From Candidatus Uhrbacteria bacterium (GTDB taxonomy: Bacteria > Patescibacteriota > Patescibacteriia > JACQRZ01), in the NCBI GenBank assembly GCA_016209345.1, contig JACQWH010000030.1, positions 1-28,204 on the forward strand: 28,204 bases of DNA, read 5' to 3'. The first letter of the stretch is position 1. Every line of letters starts with the position of its first letter. The notes under the pieces are model-generated. The model did not search any database and was not told the origin of the DNA. It was given only the letters and a program-made list of their open reading frames with translations. Made by a program: the position numbers and the translations under genes. Below are positions 1 to 6,801 of this stretch, piece after piece.

Positions 1-62
1 ATTGGCTGGAAATGAGCCGGAAGAAACTCACACGTGATATTTTTCACCACTCTCAAGTTTAT

Positions 63-374
63 ATGAAAAAACAAATCACCCGCAACACGCTTACCAAAGC
101 ATTGCTCGCACTTAGAACCACCGATGAAGCGCGGCGTTTTTTGGTTGATTTGATGACAAAAAAAGAAATTGATGAGCTCGCAAAACGCTTTCAAGCCGCA
201 CAAATGTTAACAGAAAAAATCCCATATTCTGTAATCGTAAAAGAAACAGGATTGAGCTCAACAACCGTTGCGCGGGTATCACGTTTTTTGCAGGGCACAA
301 GCAGCGGGTACAAAACAATTATCGACCGGCTCCATCATCGCAATCCATCTCCACCGCGAAGAGGGTTGTCTTAA
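63..374 (+). CDS. TrpR/YerC-like DNA-binding repressor
   Basis: Small all-helical protein of 103 residues resembling the YerC/YecD branch of the TrpR repressor superfamily, which bind DNA through a helix-turn-helix. The recognisable part is the stretch around KKEIDELAKRFQAAQML followed by the HTH-like segment YSVIVKETGLSSTTVARVSR, the typical layout of this family. I chose the ATG at 63 because family members begin just before the first helix. An upstream in-frame ATG at 12 would add 17 residues that look unlike the family. Neither start has a clear SD. The target operator is unknown. A hairpin followed by T residues lies just downstream, so the gene appears to end its own transcript. Family assignment is by eye from motif pattern. 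Confidence 0.75.
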   Translation: MKKQITRNTLTKALLALRTTDEARRFLVDLMTKKEIDELAKRFQAAQMLTEKIPYSVIVKETGLSSTTVARVSRFLQGTSSGYKTIIDRLHHRNPSPPRRGLS

Positions 375-393
375 TGTTTTTGCATGAAGCGAG

Positions 394-420
394 CCCCATC
401 CGCGGTTGGAGGGGGTTTTT
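394..420 (+). terminator. Probable intrinsic terminator after the YerC-like gene
   Basis: An imperfect GC-rich hairpin (CCCCATCC against GGTTGGAGGGG, one mismatch and one bulge) is followed by TTTTT at 416-420. It separates the repressor gene from the acetyltransferase, which therefore either has its own promoter or depends on readthrough. Confidence 0.45.
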
Positions 421-463
421 GTGTGCTCGCCCATAAAAAGAGGCACCAGCAAGGAGATGAGTC

Positions 464-1135
464 GTGGATATTAGAATCAATCGGATCGATCCGACGCAGA
501 CAACCGTAGTGGAGCAGATCGCGAGAGTGTACCGGGAAGCGTTTGGAGGAGCGCCGTGGTATGAGACCTGGGATATCGAAACAATCAAAAAAGATTTCTC
601 GAACGAAATGAAAAGACGAGGAGCTGTGTGCGTGGTCGCACAGATTGAAGCTGAGGTAGTTGGGTTCGCCTGGGGATACACCATCTCCACACCGGATCCC
701 GCGCTCGAGGAGCACCTCGACGCACCCGGCATCCATAATGCTCTTTACGGGAATTATTTTTATCTCGACGAGTGCGCGGTAACGCCATCGCAGCATGGTC
801 GAGGAATCGGGAAGAAGATTGTCCAAGCGATATTCGCCGAACAGAAGCATGCGCAAGCGCTCCTCCGGACCAAGGATGGCTCGCCGATGTTCCACCTCAT
901 CGCACGGATGGGAGGCAATGTTATCCAACGCATATCCGGGGAAAGGGTCATTATGTGGATCGGTACTCGGGTGTCGCACACAAGCAGCAGCCACAACACT
1001 GCTGATCGCGTGTACGTCCAAGGAGACGGTTATCGCAGTCGCTCCGAAGTAGAGAAGTCTGGGACTATCTACGACCCACACTACGGTTATGTCACGAATG
1101 ACTTCTGGGCAATGATGATCGACACAGACATGTAA
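464..1135 (+). CDS. GNAT-family N-acetyltransferase
   Basis: Probable acetyl-CoA-dependent N-acetyltransferase of 223 residues; substrate unknown. The central part carries the family core: a strand (YFYLDECAVTPSQ) leading into the acetyl-CoA pyrophosphate-binding loop HGRGIGKKIVQAIF. An earlier strand, VCVVAQIEAEVVGFAWGY, fits the usual GNAT beta hairpin. The start is GTG at 464, fixed by a strong SD AAGGAG at 451-456. Such a strong SD is unlike the core genes nearby but like the GC-rich genes at 4924-6381 and 10196-12641, so this gene may belong to the same acquired class. The C-terminal 50 residues (about 170-223) do not look like standard GNAT. A hairpin terminator follows at 1156. Confidence 0.8.
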   Translation: MDIRINRIDPTQTTVVEQIARVYREAFGGAPWYETWDIETIKKDFSNEMKRRGAVCVVAQIEAEVVGFAWGYTISTPDPALEEHLDAPGIHNALYGNYFYLDECAVTPSQHGRGIGKKIVQAIFAEQKHAQALLRTKDGSPMFHLIARMGGNVIQRISGERVIMWIGTRVSHTSSSHNTADRVYVQGDGYRSRSEVEKSGTIYDPHYGYVTNDFWAMMIDTDM

Positions 1136-1155
1136 CGGTCATCTCCTAGCGTTGT

Positions 1156-1193
1156 GCGGCCTTACGATTATTTCGTGGGGCCGCTTACTTTTT
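1156..1193 (+). terminator. Intrinsic terminator after the acetyltransferase gene
   Basis: GCGGCC (1156-1161) pairs with GGCCGC (1179-1184), followed by TTACTTTTT. It overlaps the last codons of the convergent minus-strand gene ending at 1168, so the 3-prime end of that coding sequence doubles as the terminator of its neighbour. Confidence 0.6.
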
Positions 1194-1998
1194 CACCAAA
1201 CAAAAACGCTTCATCTCCTTTTTGATTTCTGTCGCGGGCAAATAGAATGATCCCGTTGCTCTGTAATCGTATTTCCTCAAATCCATCGCATCCAATCACC
1301 TCCCCCTCTAAAATTTCTTCAAAATCAACAAAAGAACGCGAGAGGGTAAACCGATCGGTTTTGGTGATATACATTTCCTTCATCTGAATGGTTGACTGTG
1401 TTTGTGGCTGGATATCGTTTGACATGTGCCCTCGCGCTTTGAGAAAAGCGATAATAGCGTCAGATGCCCGCTGTGTTGACGTGGGATCGCCAAGATATCC
1501 ACACTCGATGCATATTCCAATCTTTCCGCTACGATTCATGAAGCAATCCGTGCCGCCGGGCTGTACACCATCAAATCCGGAGACGACCAGGTCGACCGGC
1601 AAGTACTCCGTGATTCCTCGCGCGTTTTGCTCGCAGATAAGAAACGGCTTGCTGTCCGGCGTAAAGCTTGCGTGCACGTCAAGAAGCGCGCCTGCCTGAT
1701 CAAGATACTCCTTGAGGTACTGCGCGCGACCATATTCGTAGGACATCTTTTCTTTCAGCGAGAGAGACCCGTCGTCCTTGAACATCCGATTCAGATTCTG
1801 TTCCATATATCGCACGCCCTTTTCAATAGCTCGTGGATTACCGTAGCCAAACCACACCGTCCCCTTTTCTAATGCGAGTGTTGGTAATAATAATTCAAGC
1901 GCGCGTACTCCGCACACCTCATCGCCGTGCACGCCAACAAGCACGATACTCGTCGAGCCGTCTTCTTTTCCAGTGAATTGTATAAATTCTTCGGTCAT
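1168..1998 (-). CDS. Succinylglutamate desuccinylase/aspartoacylase-family deacylase (paralogue 1)
   Basis: Zinc-dependent amidohydrolase/carboxypeptidase-like protein (M14-related AstE/AspA fold), 276 residues, predicted to remove an acyl group from an N-acylated amino acid. Visible zinc ligands are His24 and Glu27 in VGVHGDE and a third His in the LLDVHASF segment near residue 108; the substrate-binding NLNR motif follows the first pair by about 40 residues. The C-terminal third is the usual beta domain (around EEILEGEVIGCDGFEE). It lies 17 bases downstream of a paralogous gene, in one operon with a dipeptide epimerase. The substrate cannot be read from sequence. AstE proper acts on N-succinylglutamate, but no other ast genes are present here. 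Confidence 0.8.
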   Translation of the reverse strand: MTEEFIQFTGKEDGSTSIVLVGVHGDEVCGVRALELLLPTLALEKGTVWFGYGNPRAIEKGVRYMEQNLNRMFKDDGSLSLKEKMSYEYGRAQYLKEYLDQAGALLDVHASFTPDSKPFLICEQNARGITEYLPVDLVVSGFDGVQPGGTDCFMNRSGKIGICIECGYLGDPTSTQRASDAIIAFLKARGHMSNDIQPQTQSTIQMKEMYITKTDRFTLSRSFVDFEEILEGEVIGCDGFEEIRLQSNGIILFARDRNQKGDEAFLFGEKVSGPTK

Positions 1999-2015
1999 GC
2001 TATCACTTTATCAAA

Positions 2016-2936
2016 CTAAAGTATTTGAGTCAAATACCCAAGCGATTTTCCGACTTTCCAATGCTTCTTGAGCTTTGGAAAAACAAACACGCCGTCACAC
2101 GATGCTACGACGGGCCTTGTTCCGTGGTATCCGAGAATATCTCCTTTTAAAAATGGAACAAAATTTCCTTCACCAATACCTGGCGCATACTCAAACCCTT
2201 CATCGGTCAGTGTAATTGATTCGCGAAGCGTATAGACCGGCGGCAGAATATTGGATGCGTACGGAGTTTGTTTTTCGTCAGATTCAAATACACCAAGCGC
2301 TGTACCGAGATCAACAATTTCATTATAGATTATTTCGACGCGCGAACAATCGTCTGCGTGTCCTGTTTCATAACACAGACCTAACCCGCGCCGAGCGTAA
2401 TATTCGTCAAGCGTGAGCAACTCTCCTTCGAAAATGAGATTGGGATCACACAACAGCGCTTCAGCTGTTTTAAGATACGGCATGACAGTCGCGTGAAGTT
2501 CGAACGGTATTTTCTGACTCACAAGGAATGGTTGTGACGGTGTATTGGTTGAATGAATGTCTATGCCCACAACGGAGTCAGCCGGATTGTCTTCAATGCG
2601 CAGAACGTTCATAATCTCTTGCGCGCGAGACCCCTCATAGCTTTTCACTTGTGCGTCTGTGAGATTGCTCGTGAAACAACGATTAAGGTCAACGCGCGAA
2701 TCCGTATATCGTTCGTCGAGATCGATCGCTCGAAGATTACCGAGTAAAAAATAAAAGGTGCCATTTTTTACTCGCAGTATTCCACTCTCAATATTCTTTT
2801 TTATGAGGCGAATACTATGGGCGCCTGTCTTTTCGTTGCCATGGACACCGCCGGAAACAATAAACACAGGGCCCGATTTTTCTCCTTCAACTTTCCAGAT
2901 GCACTCCCCGATTTCTTTCATAGATATTTTATTCAT
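2016..2936 (-). CDS. Succinylglutamate desuccinylase/aspartoacylase-family deacylase (paralogue 2)
   Basis: Second AstE/AspA-type zinc hydrolase, 306 residues. Metal-binding motif GGVHGNE gives His32 and Glu35; DLNRCF is the substrate-contact motif and GIDIHSTNT (about 124-132) supplies the third zinc ligand. It resembles the downstream 276-residue gene in layout but differs widely in sequence, so the two probably split in substrate rather than being a recent duplication. The start ATG at 2936 overlaps the stop of the epimerase gene by four bases (ATGA), which indicates translational coupling and a shared mRNA. Together the three genes suggest processing or salvage of acylated or peptide-bound amino acids; that is inference. 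Confidence 0.8.
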   Translation of the reverse strand: MNKISMKEIGECIWKVEGEKSGPVFIVSGGVHGNEKTGAHSIRLIKKNIESGILRVKNGTFYFLLGNLRAIDLDERYTDSRVDLNRCFTSNLTDAQVKSYEGSRAQEIMNVLRIEDNPADSVVGIDIHSTNTPSQPFLVSQKIPFELHATVMPYLKTAEALLCDPNLIFEGELLTLDEYYARRGLGLCYETGHADDCSRVEIIYNEIVDLGTALGVFESDEKQTPYASNILPPVYTLRESITLTDEGFEYAPGIGEGNFVPFLKGDILGYHGTRPVVASCDGVFVFPKLKKHWKVGKSLGYLTQIL

Positions 2937-4018
2937 ATGAACATTTTATTTTTAGGACGCGCCCCAAGGCCCGGTGACTTGGGTATATATGCCCTGTAAT
3001 CTTCAAACATTAATCCCTCGCCATAGTCATCTCGAATACGATCGGGCAGCGTAAGATCATACGTCGCGAAGTTTCCCAGCGTTGCGGCGTGAAGATTGTA
3101 TGCGGTGCCGATTGAGGAATGAAGCATATCGCCAAGCGCATATCGGATAGCATGTACTTCACAAAAATCGATCATACGAACAAGCTCAAACAGTCCACCG
3201 CATTTTGCGAGCTTTAAATTTACCAAGTCAATCGCATTAAGCGATTGGAGTATCTTTAGATCGCGAAGAGTATGACAGCTTTCATCGGCCATAACCGGGA
3301 TGCTGCATTGGTGGCGAAGCAGTGCAAGACCTTCAATGTCAGGAGCGTGAAGGGGTTGCTCAATCCATGAGATGTTTGCACCTTCTACCTTCTCAAGAAA
3401 ATTTCGGGCGAGCTCAACGGTGTCCCATGCTTGGTTTGCGTCAAGCGTAATAGTGATGTCCGGATACATACTGCGGACATCATAAATCACGTCCAATTCT
3501 TTTTTCCAATTCTTTCCCACTTTATATTTAAACGTACGGGCTCCCCTTGCGTACGCGTCTTTTGCTAAAACAATTTTGTCAGATGCGATTTCTTCAAATG
3601 AAAATGTGCGCTGAAGGATAACATATTCTTTTTCTTTACCGCCCAGTATCGCGTGAATGGGAAGATGAAGGTGCTGTCCGAGAATATCCAACAGTGCCGA
3701 CTCAATACCCGTCTTTAAGGCCGTGTTGGCGTACAGCGCAATGGAAACCTGCTCGATAATTTTTTTCACATCCTCAATCGTTTCTATTGATGAACCGGCG
3801 AGCATGGGACGCGCAAGATCGATGCATGCAAGCGCGCCCGCCTGTGTCTCGCCCGTCACATCCCACGCAAGAGCCGCTTCGCCGACTCCGATCAATTCTT
3901 CATCTGTTTCTAGGACAACACACACATAGGGAAGATGCGTGAGCGATGCGGTAAAGTACCCAAAAGATTCTTTGAGAGGAATCGTGGTTTTATATCCTGT
4001 TATTTTTGTTATGTTCAT
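2933..4018 (-). CDS. Dipeptide epimerase, enolase superfamily (L-Ala-D/L-Glu epimerase type)
   Basis: Enolase-superfamily epimerase, 361 residues from the chosen start. Key motifs in order are the catalytic KxK (TFKYKVGK, about residues 160-168), metal ligands in LDANQAW (about 190), IEQPL (about 217) and ADESCHT (about 242), and the second catalytic lysine in LKLAKCGG (about 265). This pattern is the one of dipeptide epimerases in the muconate-lactonising subgroup, used in murein peptide recycling or peptide metabolism. An upstream in-frame ATG at 4051 exists, but it lies inside a terminator-like hairpin and would add residues coded by the T-rich tract, so I prefer ATG 4018 (MNITKITGYKT). 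No SD is seen. First gene of the epimerase-deacylase-deacylase operon and the gene behind the proposed attenuator at 4031-4215. Confidence 0.85.
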   Translation of the reverse strand: MNITKITGYKTTIPLKESFGYFTASLTHLPYVCVVLETDEELIGVGEAALAWDVTGETQAGALACIDLARPMLAGSSIETIEDVKKIIEQVSIALYANTALKTGIESALLDILGQHLHLPIHAILGGKEKEYVILQRTFSFEEIASDKIVLAKDAYARGARTFKYKVGKNWKKELDVIYDVRSMYPDITITLDANQAWDTVELARNFLEKVEGANISWIEQPLHAPDIEGLALLRHQCSIPVMADESCHTLRDLKILQSLNAIDLVNLKLAKCGGLFELVRMIDFCEVHAIRYALGDMLHSSIGTAYNLHAATLGNFATYDLTLPDRIRDDYGEGLMFEDYRAYIPKSPGLGARPKNKMFI

Positions 4019-4030
4019 AGAGTGAAATAA

Positions 4031-4215
4031 AAAATAAAAACGACCCCGCATGGAGCCGCTTTTTTAATCTTTGAAGGATACGAAAAATGTTCTATTTTTT
4101 TCAAACGCTAACAAGCGGCTCCATGAAAATGAAGTCGCGACGACGATTCGCTGTCAGTTGTTTATTACTTTCCTGCATATAACTATACTATTGCACCATT
4201 CAAGCCATCTGTCAA
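4031..4215 (-). promoter_or_regulatory. Putative leader-peptide transcription attenuator before the epimerase operon
   Basis: Reading the minus strand there are: a promoter-like TTGACA (4215-4210), 19 bases, TAGTAT (4190-4185); a 25-codon ORF starting at 4178; segment 2, CATGGAGCCGCTT (4125-4113), inside codons 18-22 of that ORF; segment 3, AAGCGGCTCCATG (4061-4049), perfectly complementary to segment 2 over 13 bases; and segment 4, GGGGTCGTTT (4047-4038), which pairs with the first ten bases of segment 3 (three G-U pairs, loop ATGC) and runs into TTTTTATTTTTTATTT. Pairs 2:3 and 3:4 exclude each other, so 3:4 is a terminator and 2:3 an antiterminator. Regulation is inferred from this geometry. 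A weaker internal promoter, TTGAAA (4104-4099), 18 bases, TATCCT (4080-4075), is also possible. Confidence 0.55.
4101..4178 (-). CDS. Putative leader peptide of the epimerase operon, 25 codons with an Arg triplet
   Basis: ORF of 25 codons, begins MQESNKQLTANRRRD and ends IFMEPLVSV. Codons 12-14 are CGT CGT CGC. The ATG lies 6 bases after a TAGTAT -10 element, so the mRNA would be leaderless. A ribosome stalled on the Arg codons would leave segment 2 (4125-4113) free to form the antiterminator; a ribosome reaching the TGA at 4103-4101 would sit against segment 2 and favour the terminator. By the logic of the his and trp operons this predicts expression when charged Arg-tRNA is scarce. The peptide itself probably has no function. 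It could still be a chance ORF; the case rests on its position and on the 13-base complementarity. Confidence 0.5.
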   Translation of the reverse strand: MQESNKQLTANRRRDFIFMEPLVSV

Positions 4216-4848
4216 ATTTTTCACCACAACAGTATCGCTCAACTCAACAATAAACCCCTCCGTAAACCCGTAGGGAGCAATACTCCAATCATGCGCTGTA
4301 ACAATCTGTTCAAATATATGTGGTTCGTTCATGTTTCTAAAAAAATTCTCATAGAGTTTCATAATAAAGCCATGGCTGCAGCAGAGCGCTGTCGTGTTTG
4401 GCGACAATGCGCAAAGGATTGACGCGCACTCCGATATCCGCCCCATGATAGATGCTTGCTTTTCGTAAAGAGCGTCGCTCAACAGCGCGAGGGAAAAATT
4501 ATATCGTATGAGGTTTATTGTACTTGGCTCAAACGTATTGCTTGATAGTTCCCGATGCGTACTAAAATCGTTCATTGAAAATTTTATTTCGTTCAACTGT
4601 GGCGCCGTGTTTACTGGTAAAGAAAATAATTTCGCGGTTTGTCCAGACCGAATAAACTCTGAACAAAAAATTTGTGTTGGCCGATAACGGTGTAAGAGTG
4701 CGTTCACTCGTCTTCGGGTAGCGTCAGAGGGCGGCGTAATAGGTGGTTGCGCCGCTTGAAGCCCAATCGCATCCAAACTATCGTAGAGAGATAGTCCTTG
4801 TTGCTTGTACTGATACTCTGCCGTGCGAATAAAAATAATTCTTTTCAT
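4183..4848 (-). CDS. Histidine-phosphatase-like protein with altered catalytic motif
   Basis: Protein of 221 residues with the layout of the histidine phosphatase (phosphoglycerate mutase-like) superfamily. The N-terminal motif, normally RHGE or RHG-T, reads FIRTAEY, so the phospho-accepting His is Thr. The remaining motifs are present: SEFIRSGQTAKLF (second Arg), LNEIKF (acidic donor position), and CCSHGFIMKL with the second His. It may therefore be a pseudo-enzyme that binds but does not hydrolyse phosphoesters, or use another mechanism. ATG 4848 overlaps the stop of a 9-codon ORF that has the only good SD in the region, so translation of this gene looks coupled. An intact relative lies at 5794-6381. 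Confidence 0.6.
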   Translation of the reverse strand: MKRIIFIRTAEYQYKQQGLSLYDSLDAIGLQAAQPPITPPSDATRRRVNALLHRYRPTQIFCSEFIRSGQTAKLFSLPVNTAPQLNEIKFSMNDFSTHRELSSNTFEPSTINLIRYNFSLALLSDALYEKQASIMGRISECASILCALSPNTTALCCSHGFIMKLYENFFRNMNEPHIFEQIVTAHDWSIAPYGFTEGFIVELSDTVVVKNLTDGLNGAIV

Positions 4849-4874
4849 ACTGGTATGTGATGAGTGATGAACAT
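4845..4874 (-). CDS. Nine-codon upstream ORF coupled to the histidine-phosphatase-like gene
   Basis: ATG at 4874, sequence MFITHHIPV, stop TGA at 4847-4845 overlapping the ATG (4848) of the next gene. The SD AAAGGAGG lies just upstream with a short spacer, while the ATG of the larger gene has none of its own. This suggests ribosomes enter here and reinitiate at 4848. It is too short to judge as a protein; the evidence is positional. Confidence 0.4.
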   Translation of the reverse strand: MFITHHIPV

Positions 4875-4904
4875 GGCGCCTCCTTTCAAAAAAGAAGGCA
4901 CCAT
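4873..4904 (-). promoter_or_regulatory. Hairpin that sequesters the SD of the upstream ORF
   Basis: On the minus strand ATGGTGCCTTCTTT (4904-4891) pairs with AAAGGAGGCGCCAT (4886-4873) over 14 bases, counting G-U pairs, around a TTTG loop. The 3-prime arm holds the complete SD AAAGGAGG and the ATG of the 9-codon ORF. There is no T tract after the stem, so it is not a normal terminator. It would block initiation unless opened, for example by ribosomes finishing the upstream gene (stop at 4924), by a protein, or by temperature. Confidence 0.5.
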
Positions 4905-4923
4905 GCGATACATGCGCGTACTA

Positions 4924-5790
4924 TTATGGAATGATAATTGGTATTCGAAGTAGCTGGTCGCTAACCACTGGCAGGCAAGGACAGTATTCCTTGATCTCGA
5001 ATGGCCGTCGGACAGCTCGCAGGTTCGGACTATCCGTGTTGACCATCATTGCCCCGCCGTGTTGGCGCATCCAGTACCCCAGCGCATGGTACTGCGCGTA
5101 GTGCCGGACCGCCATCGCGATACAGTCGTCGGACGAACACTCTCTCCCCGTCTGCGCCTCGTATTTCCCCTTGCGCAGGAACGCCAGTTGGTTGAGGAAG
5201 CAGGCGAACCCGCTACCCTTCTGTATGTTTCTCCTGACTACTTCCTCCCAGACATTTTGCATTTGATGCCACCGACCCTGGAAATACTCCGAAAACGTTG
5301 CGATTGTCTTTCCTGCCCCGCAGAAAAGATCTGGGGCCGTCTCTTGGACCGTGGCAGCAGTTTTTTTGCAGCGCTCGCGGAAGTCGTCTGCCGAGTTTGC
5401 CAGAAGCGCAACAACCTCCTCGAGGTCCGTCTCGGTGTCAGCGATCATGACCGAAAATCGGTAGGGAACTCCGTAGTCCCCTAGCAGACCGGTCGCACCC
5501 TTCAAAAAAGAAATGACTGGCGGGATCGTTTTTCCGATACCTGTGCCGAGTATCCCCGACCGAGAGTCGTTCGGATAGTCGGGACACACCGGAGCAAAGA
5601 AATGTACCGGCTCTTGTGTCGTAAGCGCATTCCCCAGAACAAGCGCAGCGCGACGTTCATCCCGGGTATTGTCCTGGCCCCAGAGAGGTATGTTTCGCTG
5701 ACGCCACTGCACCAGAACCTCCTCGACCTTTTCTCCAGTGGTAGGTGGTATTGCTTGACCGCGCAGATATCCGACGAGTCCTTTTGCCAC
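4924..5790 (-). CDS. Conserved-looking protein of unknown family, 288 residues
   Basis: I do not recognise the family. GTG start at 5790 with SD AAAGGAGAT, 3 bases after the histidine phosphatase gene, so the two form an operon. The protein has a strand-rich middle (VHFFAPVCPDYPND, then GILGTGIGKTIPPVISFL, then YGVPYRFSVMIADTETDLEE) that reads like an alpha/beta fold with an acidic motif, and an alpha-helical C-terminal half with CSSDDCIAMAVRHYAQYHAL and MRQHGGAMMVNTDSPNLRAV. No signal peptide or membrane span is visible. The invariant-looking D, N, H and R clusters suggest an enzyme. Base composition is richer in G+C than the neighbouring core genes and the SD is strong, as in the other cassette genes of this window. 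Confidence 0.7.
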   Translation of the reverse strand: MAKGLVGYLRGQAIPPTTGEKVEEVLVQWRQRNIPLWGQDNTRDERRAALVLGNALTTQEPVHFFAPVCPDYPNDSRSGILGTGIGKTIPPVISFLKGATGLLGDYGVPYRFSVMIADTETDLEEVVALLANSADDFRERCKKTAATVQETAPDLFCGAGKTIATFSEYFQGRWHQMQNVWEEVVRRNIQKGSGFACFLNQLAFLRKGKYEAQTGRECSSDDCIAMAVRHYAQYHALGYWMRQHGGAMMVNTDSPNLRAVRRPFEIKEYCPCLPVVSDQLLRIPIIIP

Positions 5791-5793
5791 GAC

Positions 5794-6381
5794 CTATCTC
5801 CTTTCGATCTGGAAGTGAAAGAATATTTTATGTTCCGGCGTTGGTTCACAGAGAACACGCCTGCGCTTACACTCTTTCTCTTCCGTGAGTACCGCCTTGA
5901 TTCCTTTTATCGACCCTGCATGCGCCACAAGCAGAGTAGCGTCGACTTCCGAAACGAGTTGAGTCAGTCGGTTCAGTCCGTCCTCAATACGCCCGAGAAA
6001 TGTCTCGACCGATTCAAGCCCCATTTCCAGCGCTTCGATCGTCCACAGCCCGGCCGGGCTTTTCAGGTCAGGAAAAATTCTTTGAAGCTCGCTGAATCGG
6101 AGCCCCGCCAACGTGCCACCCAACCGTTCTCGAAATTGAGGAAGTATCAATGGCTCCTCCTCAAAACACAGTACGGGCGTAAGCATCTCCGCGGTCTGCT
6201 CCGTTCTTTTCAGCCCGGTGTGCGCTACTATCAATCCTCCTTCCACGCGCACCCTGACCCCCTCCACCGCATCACTGGAAAACTCTTGACCCTGCAGGAT
6301 AGGGACATCCCTGTCTCCCGATGAAAACCGAAGCTCCTCATTATCCCGGGTCCTCAAATGTCGCGCCACCAATAGCTCCAT
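5794..6381 (-). CDS. Histidine phosphatase-family protein
   Basis: Phosphoglycerate-mutase-like hydrolase of 195 residues. The catalytic motif is ARHLRT (residues 6-11), with the phospho-accepting His present but the usual Gly replaced by Leu. VAHTGLKRTEQTAEML provides the conserved Arg and replaces the normal S-x-x-x-R context; FRERLGGTLAGL carries the acidic residue; LLVAHAGSIKGI carries the second His. The substrate is unknown; relatives act on small phosphorylated metabolites. The start ATG at 6381 is fixed by SD AAGGAGG. First gene of a two-gene unit with the 288-residue protein, which starts 3 bases after it. The upstream region to 6640 holds a repeat pair and a terminator. Confidence 0.75.
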   Translation of the reverse strand: MELLVARHLRTRDNEELRFSSGDRDVPILQGQEFSSDAVEGVRVRVEGGLIVAHTGLKRTEQTAEMLTPVLCFEEEPLILPQFRERLGGTLAGLRFSELQRIFPDLKSPAGLWTIEALEMGLESVETFLGRIEDGLNRLTQLVSEVDATLLVAHAGSIKGIKAVLTEEKECKRRRVLCEPTPEHKIFFHFQIERR

Positions 6382-6448
6382 TCCATCCTCCTTCTTGTCA
6401 ATGTACGCTCCAACATCTTTGTGCTGGTGGCCCTATACTTTGAGACCG

Positions 6449-6565
6449 TAGAAGAATGTCGGTGGTGCCCTCTTTTGTCATCCCGCCGAAGGGCGGGATC
6501 CAGTAAAAATACGCGCTCTTCGATTGGGCTGGATTCCGGCCTTCGCCGGAATGACATTCTCCTAC
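6449..6565. repeat. REP-like palindromic repeat pair with flanking inverted arms
   Basis: A unit GTCATCCCGCCGAAGGGCGG at 6477 (continuing to 6503) and its inverse ending CCTTCGCCGGAATGAC at 6555 face each other around 25 bases. Outside them GTAGAAGAATGTC (6449-6461) is matched by GACATTCTCCTAC (6553-6565), 12 of 13 complementary. The core GTCATTCC-type unit is a widespread bacterial intergenic repeat and also occurs near 12233 and 12799. Confidence 0.75.
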
Positions 6566-6599
6566 ACTCTAACTGTGTCTAAACTATCTAGCCATCAAC

Positions 6600-6638
6600 A
6601 CACAAAATAAAACTCCCCCCGCAAAGCCCGAGAGGAGT
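6600..6638 (-). terminator. Intrinsic terminator / proposed attenuator hairpin
   Basis: Minus strand: ACTCCTCTCG (6638-6629) pairs with CGGGGGGAGT (6621-6612) over 10 bases with two G-U pairs, loop GGCTTTG, then TTTTATTTTGTG. The loop plus one stem base is perfectly complementary over 8 bases to GCAAAGCC (6685-6678), inside the last codons of the 29-codon ORF upstream. Confidence 0.65.
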
Positions 6639-6669
6639 CGTTGATGACCGATCAAAAAATTGGAACAAC

Positions 6670-6759
6670 TCAAAACTGGCTTTGCCAATGAATACTCAAG
6701 GCCACCCACCAGCCAAACGCCGATCTGCTATATGTTTTTTTATTTCTATCGTTACTCAT
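6670..6759 (-). CDS. Putative leader peptide, 29 codons, Trp-containing
   Basis: ORF starting MSNDRNKKTYSRSAF and ending GWWVALSIHWQSQF, stop TGA at 6672-6670. It has a charged start and three Trp codons (17, 18 and 25). It sits between two terminator-like hairpins (6802-6831 and 6600-6638) and its end is complementary to the loop of the second. A TATAAA at about 6770 could be its -10 element, but no good -35 is visible, so it may also be reached by readthrough of the upstream hairpin. Function as an attenuation leader for the 6381-4924 genes is inference. Confidence 0.35.
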   Translation of the reverse strand: MSNDRNKKTYSRSAFGWWVALSIHWQSQF

Positions 6760-6801
6760 ACATCCATTCTTATTTTATAAAACGCCACACGGCGCCAAAT
6801 G

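Noticed and set aside
371..1081. Long minus-strand frame (236 codons) opposite the acetyltransferase gene
   Set aside because: It is a mirror frame of a recognisable GNAT gene with a strong SD; its translation has no family features.
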